Assembly: GCF_018617385.1 (NCBI RefSeq)
Contig: NZ_JACSKA010000003.1
Location: forward strand, 124,001 to 188,000
DNA length: 64,000 nucleotides
Source of the DNA: Exiguobacterium sp018617385
Lineage (GTDB): Bacteria; Bacillota; Bacilli; Exiguobacteriales; Exiguobacteriaceae
Reading direction: 5' to 3'
Shown here: one piece after another, positions 17,517 through 25,416 of the stretch
How positions within the stretch are numbered: position 1 is the first letter of the stretch
Layout: the number at the start of each line of letters is the position of its first letter
Program-made: the position numbers and the translations under genes
The notes under the pieces: model-generated
The model's input: only the letters and a program-made list of their open reading frames with translations
Databases searched by the model: none
Told to the model about the DNA's origin: nothing

Positions 17517-17927
17517 ATGGACCTACGTGAAATCAGCCGATTACTTTACCAAATCAAGTTGGCGGAACAAAACGTCGCATCGTCGTTCGAACGGGAGACG
17601 GGCTTCAGCCTGACCCGCTACGAGATGTTACAAGTCGTCAAAGAACGAGGCGTTTGTTCGCAACGTCTGATTAAAGAAGAAATGAAAATCGACAATGCCG
17701 CCATCACCCGACATTTGAAAATCCTTGAAGAGAAAGGATATGTCGTCAGAGAGCGGAACGCGGAGAACCATCGCGAGATGTTCGTCCGTGTGACAGAGAA
17801 AGCAGAGCAAGACCTCGGGCACTGCGAACGAGACGAACAGGCCAACCACCTCGTTTTACAAGCCTTGTCCGCTGAAGAGATTCAACACTTATCCGGACTG
17901 CTTCAAAAATTGAACAGTCACACCTAA
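17517..17927 (+). CDS. MarR-family transcriptional regulator
   Basis: 136-aa MarR protein. The winged helix spans about residues 30-100 (LTRYEMLQVV; CSQRLIKEEMKIDNAAITRH; ILEEKGYVVRERNAENHRE). A single Cys (C47) sits near the recognition helices, so thiol sensing as in the YodB/HypR type is possible but unproven. It lies 23 nt upstream of a nitroreductase gene and probably represses the operon through the paired palindromes ahead of it. The SD is GAAAGGTGG. Confidence 0.88.
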   Translation: MDLREISRLLYQIKLAEQNVASSFERETGFSLTRYEMLQVVKERGVCSQRLIKEEMKIDNAAITRHLKILEEKGYVVRERNAENHREMFVRVTEKAEQDLGHCERDEQANHLVLQALSAEEIQHLSGLLQKLNSHT

Positions 17928-17950
17928 ACAGAGAAAGAAGGAATTCACCA

Positions 17951-18589
17951 ATGGCAACTACATTCGAAAACAATACATTCACAGACGTCATGTTCGGTCG
18001 TAAATCAATCCGTGTCTATGACGAGAACGTGAAAATCTCACAAGAAGAAATGCTCGAGATGATTCAGGAAGCAACGACAGCCCCATCATCGGTCAACATG
18101 CAACCATGGCGCTTCGTCGTCGTCGAGAGCCCAGAAGCGAAAGAGACGCTCAAACCGCTCATCCGCTTCAACACACGTCAAAACGACACGTCTTCTGCGA
18201 TGCTCCTCATCTTCGGAGACATGGAATGCTACGAGTACGGTGAACAAATCTACGATCAAGCGGTCGCAGAAGGCAAAATGCCAAAAGAAGTGCGTGACCA
18301 ACAGCTCGGCGCGATCATCCCTTACTACAAAAACCTCTCGAAACAAGAGATGAACGACATCGTGAAGATCGATGCGAGTCTCGCAGCGATGCAATTCATG
18401 CTCACAGCTCGTGCACACGGCTATGACACGAACCCAATCGGCGGTTTCGAGAAAGACCAACTTGCAGAAGCGTTCGGTCTCGATAAAGATCGTTACGTAC
18501 CAGTCATGATCTTGTCTGTCGGGAAAGCGGCAGAAGAAGGTTACGAATCAGTTCGCCTTGATGCTCAAACGGTCACATCGTTCAAATAA
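17951..18589 (+). CDS. Nitroreductase-family FMN oxidoreductase
   Basis: 212-aa nitroreductase fold protein. It shows the N-terminal FMN-phosphate motif GRKSIRVYD, the APSSVNMQPWRFVVVES segment and the C-terminal part GLDKDRYVPVMILSVGKA. Such enzymes reduce quinones, nitroaromatics or electrophiles with NAD(P)H. The gene lies between a MarR regulator and an ABM-domain monooxygenase, pointing to an induced electrophile or quinone stress response. Codons are strikingly uniform (CGT, AAC, ATC, GAC dominate), consistent with strong expression. Confidence 0.9.
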   Translation: MATTFENNTFTDVMFGRKSIRVYDENVKISQEEMLEMIQEATTAPSSVNMQPWRFVVVESPEAKETLKPLIRFNTRQNDTSSAMLLIFGDMECYEYGEQIYDQAVAEGKMPKEVRDQQLGAIIPYYKNLSKQEMNDIVKIDASLAAMQFMLTARAHGYDTNPIGGFEKDQLAEAFGLDKDRYVPVMILSVGKAAEEGYESVRLDAQTVTSFK

Positions 18590-18616
18590 TTCGTTAAACA
18601 ATCGGAGGAATCACCC

Positions 18617-18901
18617 ATGATCTTAGTCAACGCCACATTCGATATCCAAGCATCACAACGCGAGAATTTCTTACGCGACATCCAAGTCTTGATTGACTCA
18701 TCAAAACAAGAAGCGGGTTGTGTCGGATACGACCTATACGAGTCAACATCTGTCGAGAACCGCTTTGTCATGATCGAGAACTGGGAAGACCAAGCCGCTC
18801 TCGAGCAGCACAACCAAAACCCGGTCCTCATCAACTTCGCACAAAACGTCGCGAACTACGTGTCTGCGAAACCGGTCGTGCAAGTAGCAGCGGTCAACTA
18901 A
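18617..18901 (+). CDS. Antibiotic biosynthesis monooxygenase (ABM) domain protein
   Basis: 94-aa ferredoxin-fold protein. The pattern QEAGCVGYDLYES, RFVMIENWEDQAALEQHNQN and the short C-terminal helix identify the ABM/YgiN-like family. Members are cofactor-free quinol monooxygenases or small accessory dimers. It follows the nitroreductase by 27 nt with SD CGGAGGAA. Working with the nitroreductase on quinone-like compounds is an inference from context. Confidence 0.88.
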   Translation: MILVNATFDIQASQRENFLRDIQVLIDSSKQEAGCVGYDLYESTSVENRFVMIENWEDQAALEQHNQNPVLINFAQNVANYVSAKPVVQVAAVN

Positions 18902-18902
18902 T

Positions 18903-19262
18903 ATGTCGACGCTCACCCTTGTGCTCGGAACGCTTGTCGCCATCGAATTCTTCTATATCTTCTATTTAGAGACGATTGCGACGGCATCTTCCTCGACGTC
19001 ACGTGTCTTCCGCATGTCGAAAGACGAACTGACGAGAGACTCGGTGTCGGTTTTGTTCAAAAATCAAGGCGTCTATAATGGATTGATCGGAGTCGGGCTC
19101 TTGTACGGACTTTACCTCTCCCCTAACCCGGTCGAGATTGTCACCATGGTGCTGATTTATATCATTCTCATTGCCCTATATGGCAGTATCACGAGTGACA
19201 AGAAGATTATCCTGACACAAGGTGGGCTCGCCATCTTGACGTTGATCTCGATGTATATGTGA
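18903..19262 (+). CDS. DUF1304-like small membrane protein
   Basis: 119 aa with about four hydrophobic helices: VLGTLVAIEFFYIFYLET, the NQGVYNGLIGVGLLYGLYL core, VTMVLIYIILIALYGS and the C-terminus. FKNQGVYNG and the Glu/Tyr-rich first helix resemble DUF1304. Function is unknown in the family. It starts one base after the ABM gene's stop with only a weak SD, so translation is probably coupled. It is the last gene of the MarR-nitroreductase operon. Confidence 0.75.
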   Translation: MSTLTLVLGTLVAIEFFYIFYLETIATASSSTSRVFRMSKDELTRDSVSVLFKNQGVYNGLIGVGLLYGLYLSPNPVEIVTMVLIYIILIALYGSITSDKKIILTQGGLAILTLISMYM

Positions 19263-19270
19263 TGACAGAA

Positions 19271-19306
19271 AAAGCGTTCGACCTGAGAAAAGGTCGGACG
19301 CTTTTT
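19271..19306 (+). terminator. Intrinsic terminator of the nitroreductase operon
   Basis: Stem AAAAGCG.TCGACCT / AGGTCGGACGCTTTTT with a short loop and T-run, just after the DUF1304 gene. Confidence 0.85.
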
Positions 19307-19339
19307 GTATCGGTATACTAACAAAAAGAGGTGATGGCA

Positions 19340-19614
19340 ATGACATATACTTGTCCATGTTGCGGATATCAGACACTGAACGAAAAGCCACCCGGCACGT
19401 ATGACATCTACTCCATTTGTTTTGGGAAGACGATGGAGTCCAATTTGACGATCCCGACTATGAGGGCGGCGCGAACACGGTGTCACTTCGACAAGCTCAA
19501 CAAAATTATATCTGCTTCGGTGCTAGTGATCGGCTCTTTTGTGACTCTGTCAGAAAACCGAAGGCATCCGATAAAAAAGACCCGAACTGGAGACCGCTCC
19601 CTCCGCTACTGTAA
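19340..19614 (+). pseudogene. Cysteine-rich CPCC-domain protein gene, frameshifted
   Basis: The first frame reads MTYTCPCCGYQTLNEKPP and reaches ..YSICF. Then the next frame continues WEDDGVQFDDPDYEGGANT and on to KDPNWRPLPPLL, ending at 19614. Joined, these make one protein of the CPCC family (about 90 aa, probably zinc binding). A single missing T in the T-run at 19420-19423 (TGTTTTGGG where TGTTTTTGG is expected) breaks it. The residue before SICF is Tyr where a Cys is usual, so decay rather than a read error is plausible. ATG at 19340 follows an AGAGGTGAT SD. Confidence 0.8.
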
Positions 19615-19644
19615 CGAAATGGTCACCACTTCATGAAATGATTT

Positions 19645-20073
19645 TTATTTAATACCTCGCTCGAACCGACGCCACATCGCTTCATCGACAATGAAATACC
19701 GTTCATGTGAACAGACGGCGAGCACGCACGTATCCCCTGCGTAAAACATGATGTCTTCGGGAAGCTCTGGAAGCATCCAACCGAACAGCGAACTACTGCG
19801 TTCTTTCAAGAATTGGGCCGTCCTGAAGTTCATATGAAACGTATAGACGTACGCCGTCGAATCCGTTAGGCGTGTCGTCGCCCACTCCCTCACAACCGTC
19901 CGTTCAATCAAATCCCAACGAATCGCTTCCGTCAGTAACTCCACATACGCTAGACGCTCTTCTTCAATCTCCATCAGACGCCTGTCCTCGACAAAGGCGA
20001 AATGCGTACACTGCGTGAGCAGAAAATCGATGAGCGCCTCATATTTCTTCCCGATCACATCTTCTGTCATCAT
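19645..20073 (-). CDS. Protein of unknown function
   Basis: 142 aa, soluble, rich in Glu, Trp and aromatic residues, without signal peptide or membrane helix. No family recognised. The start has two adjacent ATGs (20073, 20070) behind AAAGGAGGGG; either may be used. It is convergent with the broken CPCC gene. The C-terminal half (EDIMFYAGDTCVLAVCSHERYFIVDE) looks like a beta-sheet with two cysteines, but nothing more can be said. Confidence 0.55.
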   Translation of the reverse strand: MMTEDVIGKKYEALIDFLLTQCTHFAFVEDRRLMEIEEERLAYVELLTEAIRWDLIERTVVREWATTRLTDSTAYVYTFHMNFRTAQFLKERSSSLFGWMLPELPEDIMFYAGDTCVLAVCSHERYFIVDEAMWRRFERGIK

Positions 20074-20111
20074 CCCCCATCCCCTCCTTTGACTGGTCTT
20101 TCCATGATACT

Positions 20112-20142
20112 AAAAAAACCGCCCTGACCGAAGTCAGAGCGG
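20112..20142 (-). terminator. Intrinsic terminator of the polytopic membrane protein gene
   Basis: Stem CCGCTCTGAC / GTCAGGGCGG with a TTCG tetraloop and a TTTTTTT tail on the minus strand, 11 nt past the stop codon. Confidence 0.9.
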
Positions 20143-20152
20143 AATTGATATC

Positions 20153-21691
20153 TTATAAGACGAAAATCGCTGCAGATACACCGACGACACCGACGAGCGC
20201 CATCGCATATACCGGCACACGTGGCATTTCGCCATTGTTGTCGAGTGCTTTCCCGAACATGTAGAAGACGATCGGGTGCACGAGGAACGGCATCGAGAAG
20301 ATGAGCGGGATGAGAAGCGAGGCTTCCGTCCCGAACATGCCACCTTGAACCGCTGCGAACAAGCCGAAGTGCGAAATCGCTGACGATTGTGCCATCGTCG
20401 TGTAATCAAATGCAATCGTGCTGAACGTCAAGATGACGAGACCACCGAAGACGGCCATCATCTGCCATCCGAACGAGAACTGCATAAGGGCTTTGACTTC
20501 TTTGAAGTCTTCCCCGTTCGCCGCACGCAAGTTTTTTAACGAAAGCGCCGTGAGCGCGAGACCGATCAAGACAATAATCATCGTCGGCCAAATCCAGAGC
20601 GCGCCGTTGTCGGCACTGACTGCGAGGATTGAGAAAACGAAGATGTGTCCGAAGAACGGGATGTTGATCATGATTGGCGCACGTTTTGCCGCCACTTGAC
20701 CGAAGTCACCAGCCGTACACGCACCTGTGAGACCACTGTGCGAAAGCGACCCCGCCATACCTGGCGCGAGGTTACGGATGTGACCCGTACGAGCAAACCA
20801 CATGATGAGTGCGATTCCACCGAACATCCAGAACAACTGACCGAAGAAACCGTACACGAGAATCGAGTTCATGCCTTCGATGGCGAACGCATCACCGATT
20901 CGTGAACCACCAACCATGAAGTTGGCAGCCAAGACGACCGGAATCCCTGCGAAGAGAAGCGCGCGGACTGTCGGTCCGTACGTCCAGTTATGGAAGATGG
21001 CACCGAGTGCTGACGAAATCAACATCGCGAAGAAGATTTGCGGCAATGCGATAATCGGCTGAACCGCTGTCGCAATCAAGAACGAGACGAACAAGATGAC
21101 AAGCAAGAGGACTGTCTCGATGACACCTTTTTGCATGTATACTTTCTTGTCCTGAATCTGTGCTTTATGGTCGACGAGTAAGAACGACACCGCGAGACCG
21201 AGGAGTGCGAGGATTGGGTAGTAAAGCGCAATCCCTTCTGCCGTACCTGGCTCGATTGCCATACGGAAGAATCCTTCCAAACCGACGAGCAAAAAGAACG
21301 AACGAAGGATGAAGATGAACTGCGTACGTCCTGTCCCGAGGAACATTTCCTCTTTAGAAGGAACGACGATGTCCTCCATGTCGAGCTCTTGTTTACTCAA
21401 GATTTTACGAAGTTCCTGTCCACCGACGAAGAACGAAACGACCAAGGCGATGATTGTCGTCCGTGACAAGAAGTCGACGAGCGGGAATTCAGGAAGACCC
21501 GGCGTCGCGATACCGAGCTCGACCATACCGAATCCGAGACCGAGACCGAAGATAACGATGACGAGGATTGGCGAGAAGCGCGTCCCAGCCACGACCATAC
21601 GAGATAAAATGACCATTGGAATGACGAAGGCCATAAGCAACCAGAATTGGTTGATCAGTTGCATTTGAGATAATTGCTGTACAAGTTCCAT
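20153..21691 (-). CDS. Polytopic membrane protein, probable transporter, family not identified
   Basis: 512 aa with about 12-14 hydrophobic helices and few charged loops. A glycine-rich internal stretch (LAPGMAGSLSHSGLTGACTAGDFGQ, here in parts: LAPGMAGSLSHSG, LTGACTAGDFGQ) resembles a re-entrant loop of secondary transporters, and SRIGDAF and FVGGQELRK are other polar islands in membrane regions. It recalls the glutamate/sodium symporter class in layout, but I cannot assign it. The gene has its own promoter and terminator. The SD before ATG 21691 is weak (TTAGGGG). Confidence 0.6.
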   Translation of the reverse strand: MELVQQLSQMQLINQFWLLMAFVIPMVILSRMVVAGTRFSPILVIVIFGLGLGFGMVELGIATPGLPEFPLVDFLSRTTIIALVVSFFVGGQELRKILSKQELDMEDIVVPSKEEMFLGTGRTQFIFILRSFFLLVGLEGFFRMAIEPGTAEGIALYYPILALLGLAVSFLLVDHKAQIQDKKVYMQKGVIETVLLLVILFVSFLIATAVQPIIALPQIFFAMLISSALGAIFHNWTYGPTVRALLFAGIPVVLAANFMVGGSRIGDAFAIEGMNSILVYGFFGQLFWMFGGIALIMWFARTGHIRNLAPGMAGSLSHSGLTGACTAGDFGQVAAKRAPIMINIPFFGHIFVFSILAVSADNGALWIWPTMIIVLIGLALTALSLKNLRAANGEDFKEVKALMQFSFGWQMMAVFGGLVILTFSTIAFDYTTMAQSSAISHFGLFAAVQGGMFGTEASLLIPLIFSMPFLVHPIVFYMFGKALDNNGEMPRVPVYAMALVGVVGVSAAIFVL

Positions 21692-21717
21692 TGACTAACC
21701 CCTAACATAATTTTTAG

Positions 21718-21759
21718 CACACAATATCGAAGTGTACAGGAATGAACATTGTGTGACAA
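21718..21759 (-). promoter_or_regulatory. Promoter bracketed by an inverted repeat, upstream of the 20153-21691 gene
   Basis: Minus-strand -35 TTGTCA (21754-21759), 17-nt spacer, -10 TACACT (21731-21736). Inverted repeat CACACAAT (21718-21725) and ATTGTGTG (21748-21755) flanks the -10 and overlaps the -35, so a regulator could bind both arms. Confidence 0.5.
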
Positions 21760-21784
21760 TAGGGTGTGATGTTTTGTAAACATT

Positions 21785-21818
21785 GAAAGCGGAACCAAGT
21801 GAAATTGGTCCCGCTTTC
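21785..21818 (-). terminator. Probable terminator of the leftward island operon
   Basis: 14-bp imperfect stem GAAAGCGG.ACCAA / TTGGT.CCGCTTTC with a 6-nt loop. The T-tail is poor (AATGTTT), so it may be leaky. Confidence 0.6.
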
Positions 21819-21819
21819 G

Positions 21820-22077
21820 TTAGTTATTGGATTGTCTAAGGCCCCAAATGCCTTTATTTCCAGCGGAATAAAAGAGGTCCTCTTTCCCGGTAAAGCTCGC
21901 CGAATCACTAGAATGCGCACGAATCTGTTTATTGACGTGCCCTTTCCAATCTTTATAACGATCGAGCTCGAGTTGATAATACGATTTTTCGACATACGCA
22001 TAAATGTCTTTCAAGGATGCCGTCCCACCGTGGTGTTGGAGGGCGAATTGGATTTTGCGTAGTAACAGGCGTTTCAC
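21820..22077 (-). CDS. Small winged-helix-like DNA-binding protein
   Basis: 85 aa. The arrangement GTASLKDIYAYVEKSY, KDWKGHVNKQIRAHSSDS and GKEDLFYSAGNKGIWGLR matches the small winged-helix module often fused to restriction endonucleases and helicases (Mrr_N/HARE-like). Here it stands alone at the end of a leftward operon with a PLD-helicase and its partner, 14 nt downstream of the previous gene. It could be the DNA-reading part or the regulator of that cassette; this is inference. Confidence 0.6.
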   Translation of the reverse strand: MKRLLLRKIQFALQHHGGTASLKDIYAYVEKSYYQLELDRYKDWKGHVNKQIRAHSSDSASFTGKEDLFYSAGNKGIWGLRQSNN

Positions 22078-22091
22078 ATTACCCCACCTTT

Positions 22092-22562
22092 CTACTTCTG
22101 TTTCATTTCAAAGTAGTCTTCTAATTTGTTTTCAACCGCTAATTGAATAGCAGCATGCGCTTGTTTAGTCGGAATGCAGTACTCTTCTCTGACAATGAGT
22201 TTCCCATTCGCATTCTCAAATGGTGATTTACCTGTTCTTGGTGATTCTGTCGTCAAGGCTTTAAACGGTAGCGAATTTAGATGACGTTCGATTTCCTTCT
22301 GTGAAAATGATTCTTGAAATATATTAGCGATGCCTTTTAAAGAATGTTCTTCACTTTGCTTCCTTACCAAATCATAGTACTCTTTTGCGATCACATCAGC
22401 TGATAATGGGTGAAACCAATCTTCATATCCTCTGTTGAGCATGACTTGGATAACATTCATTTTATATGTACCTTGACGCGCAAAACCATCAATAAAGTTA
22501 CAAAAAGACTGTATAGCAATCTCTGATGAGTTGATAGTCATTTTATCGTTCAGCATGCTCAT
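22092..22562 (-). CDS. Stand-alone homologue of the PLD-helicase C-terminal domain
   Basis: 156 aa. The central part (TYKMNVIQVMLNRGYEDW..PL, about residues 32-52) aligns clearly with the C-terminal domain of the upstream helicase (SYKMIVLSIMLKRGEENW..PL), including YKM, ML.RG.E.W and PL. It starts within the helicase stop codon (ATGA overlap), so the two are co-translated. It probably arose by duplication and may bind the same partner or DNA as the helicase tail. No function is known to me. Confidence 0.65.
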   Translation of the reverse strand: MSMLNDKMTINSSEIAIQSFCNFIDGFARQGTYKMNVIQVMLNRGYEDWFHPLSADVIAKEYYDLVRKQSEEHSLKGIANIFQESFSQKEIERHLNSLPFKALTTESPRTGKSPFENANGKLIVREEYCIPTKQAHAAIQLAVENKLEDYFEMKQK

Positions 22563-24913
22563 CCTTTCGATTTCCGACTAAAGTAGTAATGTAATCGAAC
22601 ATCTACAATCTGTTTCACCCATTCATAAACGGTTAGATTACGGAACGATTCATTGAATTCAATATGCAGAGTTTCATCTTCTACATAAAACGGTCCTTTG
22701 GCAATTTTATCGAATGGCATTCGTAACAATAATTTTTCAATTCTTTGTTGATGGAATGGTTGCTGAAAGTCTTTTGACTGTCCATCAATATGCTGACGAT
22801 ATGGTTTATTTTTAATGTAATCATAAAAAGGAAGAGCGGCTTCAGATGCTTTAAGTGGCTTGTACCAGTTCTCTTCTCCTCGTTTTAGCATAATTGAAAG
22901 TACAATCATTTTATAGCTTTTGGTCATGCTCGTGTATTCCACCTCGACAAGAAGCGACTTTACATCATTGTATGTTCTCGCTTCTTCCTCACTTAGTTCT
23001 CCGAGTTTATGCAAGAATCCGAAGAACCCACCAAGCTTTCTCCATTCGGAACGATAAGCGTCTATAGAGTACTCTCCTCGTTGGATTAATTCCATGTAGC
23101 TCGGGCGCCTACCCATTTCTTCTTTCACCATGAAATAATTTTGTTCAAGTAATTGCTGACGCGTTGAGGAACGTGTCACCATTTTCTTCAGTAAATCAAC
23201 AGTCTGTAAATCAAACTCAATTGTACATGACGAAGGTAGATCAATCGTAGTTGGTAAGGAACTCACTGTATTTTGTCGGCTAGTCGTCAACAAAGCCAGT
23301 TTCTTATCAATATTTTTATAGTTCCCAATTAAATCGATAATCGTACAATGCGTCTTTCCTTTTGATAGACGTAGCCCTCGTCCAATTTGTTGGGTGAATA
23401 CTGTCAATGATTCAGTCGGACGACAGAACAATAGCGTATCGATTTCAGGAATATCGACACCTTCATTAAATAGATTCACTGCAAAAATGATGTCCAATTG
23501 TCCTTGCTTTAATTGGGCAATTACTTCCGTTCGATCATACTCGGCCTTACTATGAAGTGCTACCGCCTGCACTCCTTGCCTCCTGAAATAATCAGCCAAA
23601 TATTCAGCTTGTATAACGGAAGAACAAAAGCCGAGTGCTCTCAATTGATGATGCTCTGACCAAGCTCTATAAATCTTCTCGGCAACACTTTCTTTTAACT
23701 GTTCTGCCAATAACTCTTCTTGATCATAACGACGTCCATTGATCAGACGAATCTGAGAGTAGTCGATTTCATCATAGATTCCAACGTAATGAAACGGGGT
23801 TAAAAACGATTCTTCAATCGCTTCCGTAAAGTGCATCTGGAAAGCAACGTTATCATCACAAAGTGCATATACGTCTCCTCCGTCTAAACGATCAGGCGTT
23901 GCAGTCAAACCGAGTAAGAACTTCGGTTGAAAATAATCTAGCACCCGACGGTAGGAAGGAGCAGCCGAATGATGGAACTCATCCACGATTATCAAATCGA
24001 ATTGCTCCGGGTCATATTGCTCCATTCTTTGTTTCGAAGCTAACGTTTGAATCGAGGCGAACACGACGTCAGCAGTATCTTGATTTCTTGATTCACCACC
24101 GAGTAGTAACCCGGTCTTCCAGTCGGTCGCCACATTGAGGAATGACTTTTCTGCTTGTAACAAAAGTTCTCTTTGATGTGCGACGAAAAGAACACGTTTG
24201 AATTGTCGTGCAAAGAATGCACTCAAATACGTTTTCCCTAATCCTGTCGCCAAGACAAGCATCGCCTTTTTCCGACCTTCCGCCATCGTTTCTCGGAGTG
24301 CCAATAACGCTGCGTCTTGGACAGACGTCGGGGTAATCGAATCATCTTCTATGTAGACGGGAGAATGTTCAGCGACCTCCAATTCTTTCATTCGATCCTT
24401 TCGCGCTTCATACTCTTCGCGATAAGGTTGTAACGAGACTGGATTCATCATTTGCGCATATTCACTATAAAATAATTCATGGAACGCAGCGACTGACTCT
24501 TCAAACACTTCCTCTGATACATTCGAAGGAATTTCAACATTCCATTCCACACCATGATTTAACGCACTATGCGACAAATTCGAGGAACCTACAAAAAACG
24601 TACCGCTTTCTATTGTACGGAACAAGTATGCCTTTGGATGGAACGACCTCCCTTTTGAGCGGTATAGCCGGAGCTCAACATTCGGTATTTGGAATAACAT
24701 ATCCAATGCATTAGGATCGGTGAGGTACAGATAGTCTCCTACCAAGATTCTGATTTGAGCGCCACGTTCACTCGCTTTTCTTAAAGAAGCCGATAATTCC
24801 TTCACTCCCGACACTTGAGCAAACGCGACGACCATATAAATTTCAGTCGCCGCGTCTATGTGTTCTTGTAAAGGGATGCCAAGATTGCTCGTATGGAGTC
24901 GTAAATCACTCAT
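22559..24913 (-). CDS. PLD-nuclease / superfamily II (DEAD-like) helicase fusion protein
   Basis: 784 aa. An N-terminal phospholipase-D-type nuclease domain (H92 and K94 in FHPKAYLFR, then GSSNLS at 109-114) is followed by a helicase: Walker A ATGLGKT (222-228), motif II DEFHH (311-315), motif III TATP (337-340), motif VI QQIGRGLR (508-515). The C-terminal domain (about 664-784) is repeated as a separate gene downstream. The fold order is that of restriction/defence helicases. Only one HxK is visible, so the nuclease would need to dimerise. It overlaps the MazG-like gene by 8 nt. Confidence 0.85.
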   Translation of the reverse strand: MSDLRLHTSNLGIPLQEHIDAATEIYMVVAFAQVSGVKELSASLRKASERGAQIRILVGDYLYLTDPNALDMLFQIPNVELRLYRSKGRSFHPKAYLFRTIESGTFFVGSSNLSHSALNHGVEWNVEIPSNVSEEVFEESVAAFHELFYSEYAQMMNPVSLQPYREEYEARKDRMKELEVAEHSPVYIEDDSITPTSVQDAALLALRETMAEGRKKAMLVLATGLGKTYLSAFFARQFKRVLFVAHQRELLLQAEKSFLNVATDWKTGLLLGGESRNQDTADVVFASIQTLASKQRMEQYDPEQFDLIIVDEFHHSAAPSYRRVLDYFQPKFLLGLTATPDRLDGGDVYALCDDNVAFQMHFTEAIEESFLTPFHYVGIYDEIDYSQIRLINGRRYDQEELLAEQLKESVAEKIYRAWSEHHQLRALGFCSSVIQAEYLADYFRRQGVQAVALHSKAEYDRTEVIAQLKQGQLDIIFAVNLFNEGVDIPEIDTLLFCRPTESLTVFTQQIGRGLRLSKGKTHCTIIDLIGNYKNIDKKLALLTTSRQNTVSSLPTTIDLPSSCTIEFDLQTVDLLKKMVTRSSTRQQLLEQNYFMVKEEMGRRPSYMELIQRGEYSIDAYRSEWRKLGGFFGFLHKLGELSEEEARTYNDVKSLLVEVEYTSMTKSYKMIVLSIMLKRGEENWYKPLKASEAALPFYDYIKNKPYRQHIDGQSKDFQQPFHQQRIEKLLLRMPFDKIAKGPFYVEDETLHIEFNESFRNLTVYEWVKQIVDVRLHYYFSRKSKG

Positions 24914-25232
24914 GATCGAGGACCTCTTCTAAAAATAGACCTTTTTCAAAACCGCCACGTATTTTGCGTTTCTCTTCACGTATGCGGTTCAATTCATCGA
25001 AGTCTGCCCCATGCATATTTCCGAGTGTATAGACCAACTCCAAAATGTCAGCTAACTCTTCAAGAGACTCTTCATCAATGTTCGTTTCTTCATACTCTTT
25101 GATTTCTTCGTAGAGTTTCAATCGTGATTGCTCGAAGTGTTCGGCTTGAGTAAGTTGCTTCACAATCGGGATTTTTCCTGATTCGTGAATGATTTCAGGG
25201 ATGTTGTCTCTTACTAATTTGTTATAAATCAT
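24906..25232 (-). CDS. MazG-like nucleotide pyrophosphohydrolase
   Basis: 108 aa, starting MIYNKLVRDNIPEIIHESGK, the opening of small phosphoribosyl-ATP-pyrophosphohydrolase-like proteins of Bacilli. The all-alpha NTP-pyrophosphatase metal motif is EEIKEYEE followed by EESLEELADILE. ATG 25232 is chosen: AGGAG lies 7 nt upstream; the in-frame ATG at 25253 precedes that SD. Such enzymes hydrolyse NTPs or modified nucleotides. It is the first gene of the leftward cassette and divergent from dptF. Confidence 0.8.
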   Translation of the reverse strand: MIYNKLVRDNIPEIIHESGKIPIVKQLTQAEHFEQSRLKLYEEIKEYEETNIDEESLEELADILELVYTLGNMHGADFDELNRIREEKRKIRGGFEKGLFLEEVLDHE

Positions 25233-25341
25233 GTCATATCTCCTCTCAATCATCTATTTACATTTTAGTAAATTCATAGGTATAAATCACTCTAAGAATA
25301 ACACCCGATACTTTTTTAGTTATGGTTTCCATTAAATGATC

Positions 25342-25377
25342 AGAATCGATGATTATGATTCTATATTTTGTTACAAT
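25342..25377 (+). promoter_or_regulatory. Extended -10 promoter and inverted repeat upstream of dptF
   Basis: Extended -10 TG-T-TACAAT at 25369-25377, about 40 nt before the dptF start; no good -35. Just upstream lies the inverted repeat AGAATC-N9-GATTCT (25342-25362), placed where a regulator could replace or block a -35 contact. Confidence 0.45.
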
Positions 25378-25416
25378 GTTTGTAAAATATCATGTTGTGT
25401 AGGAAGGAAATTAACA

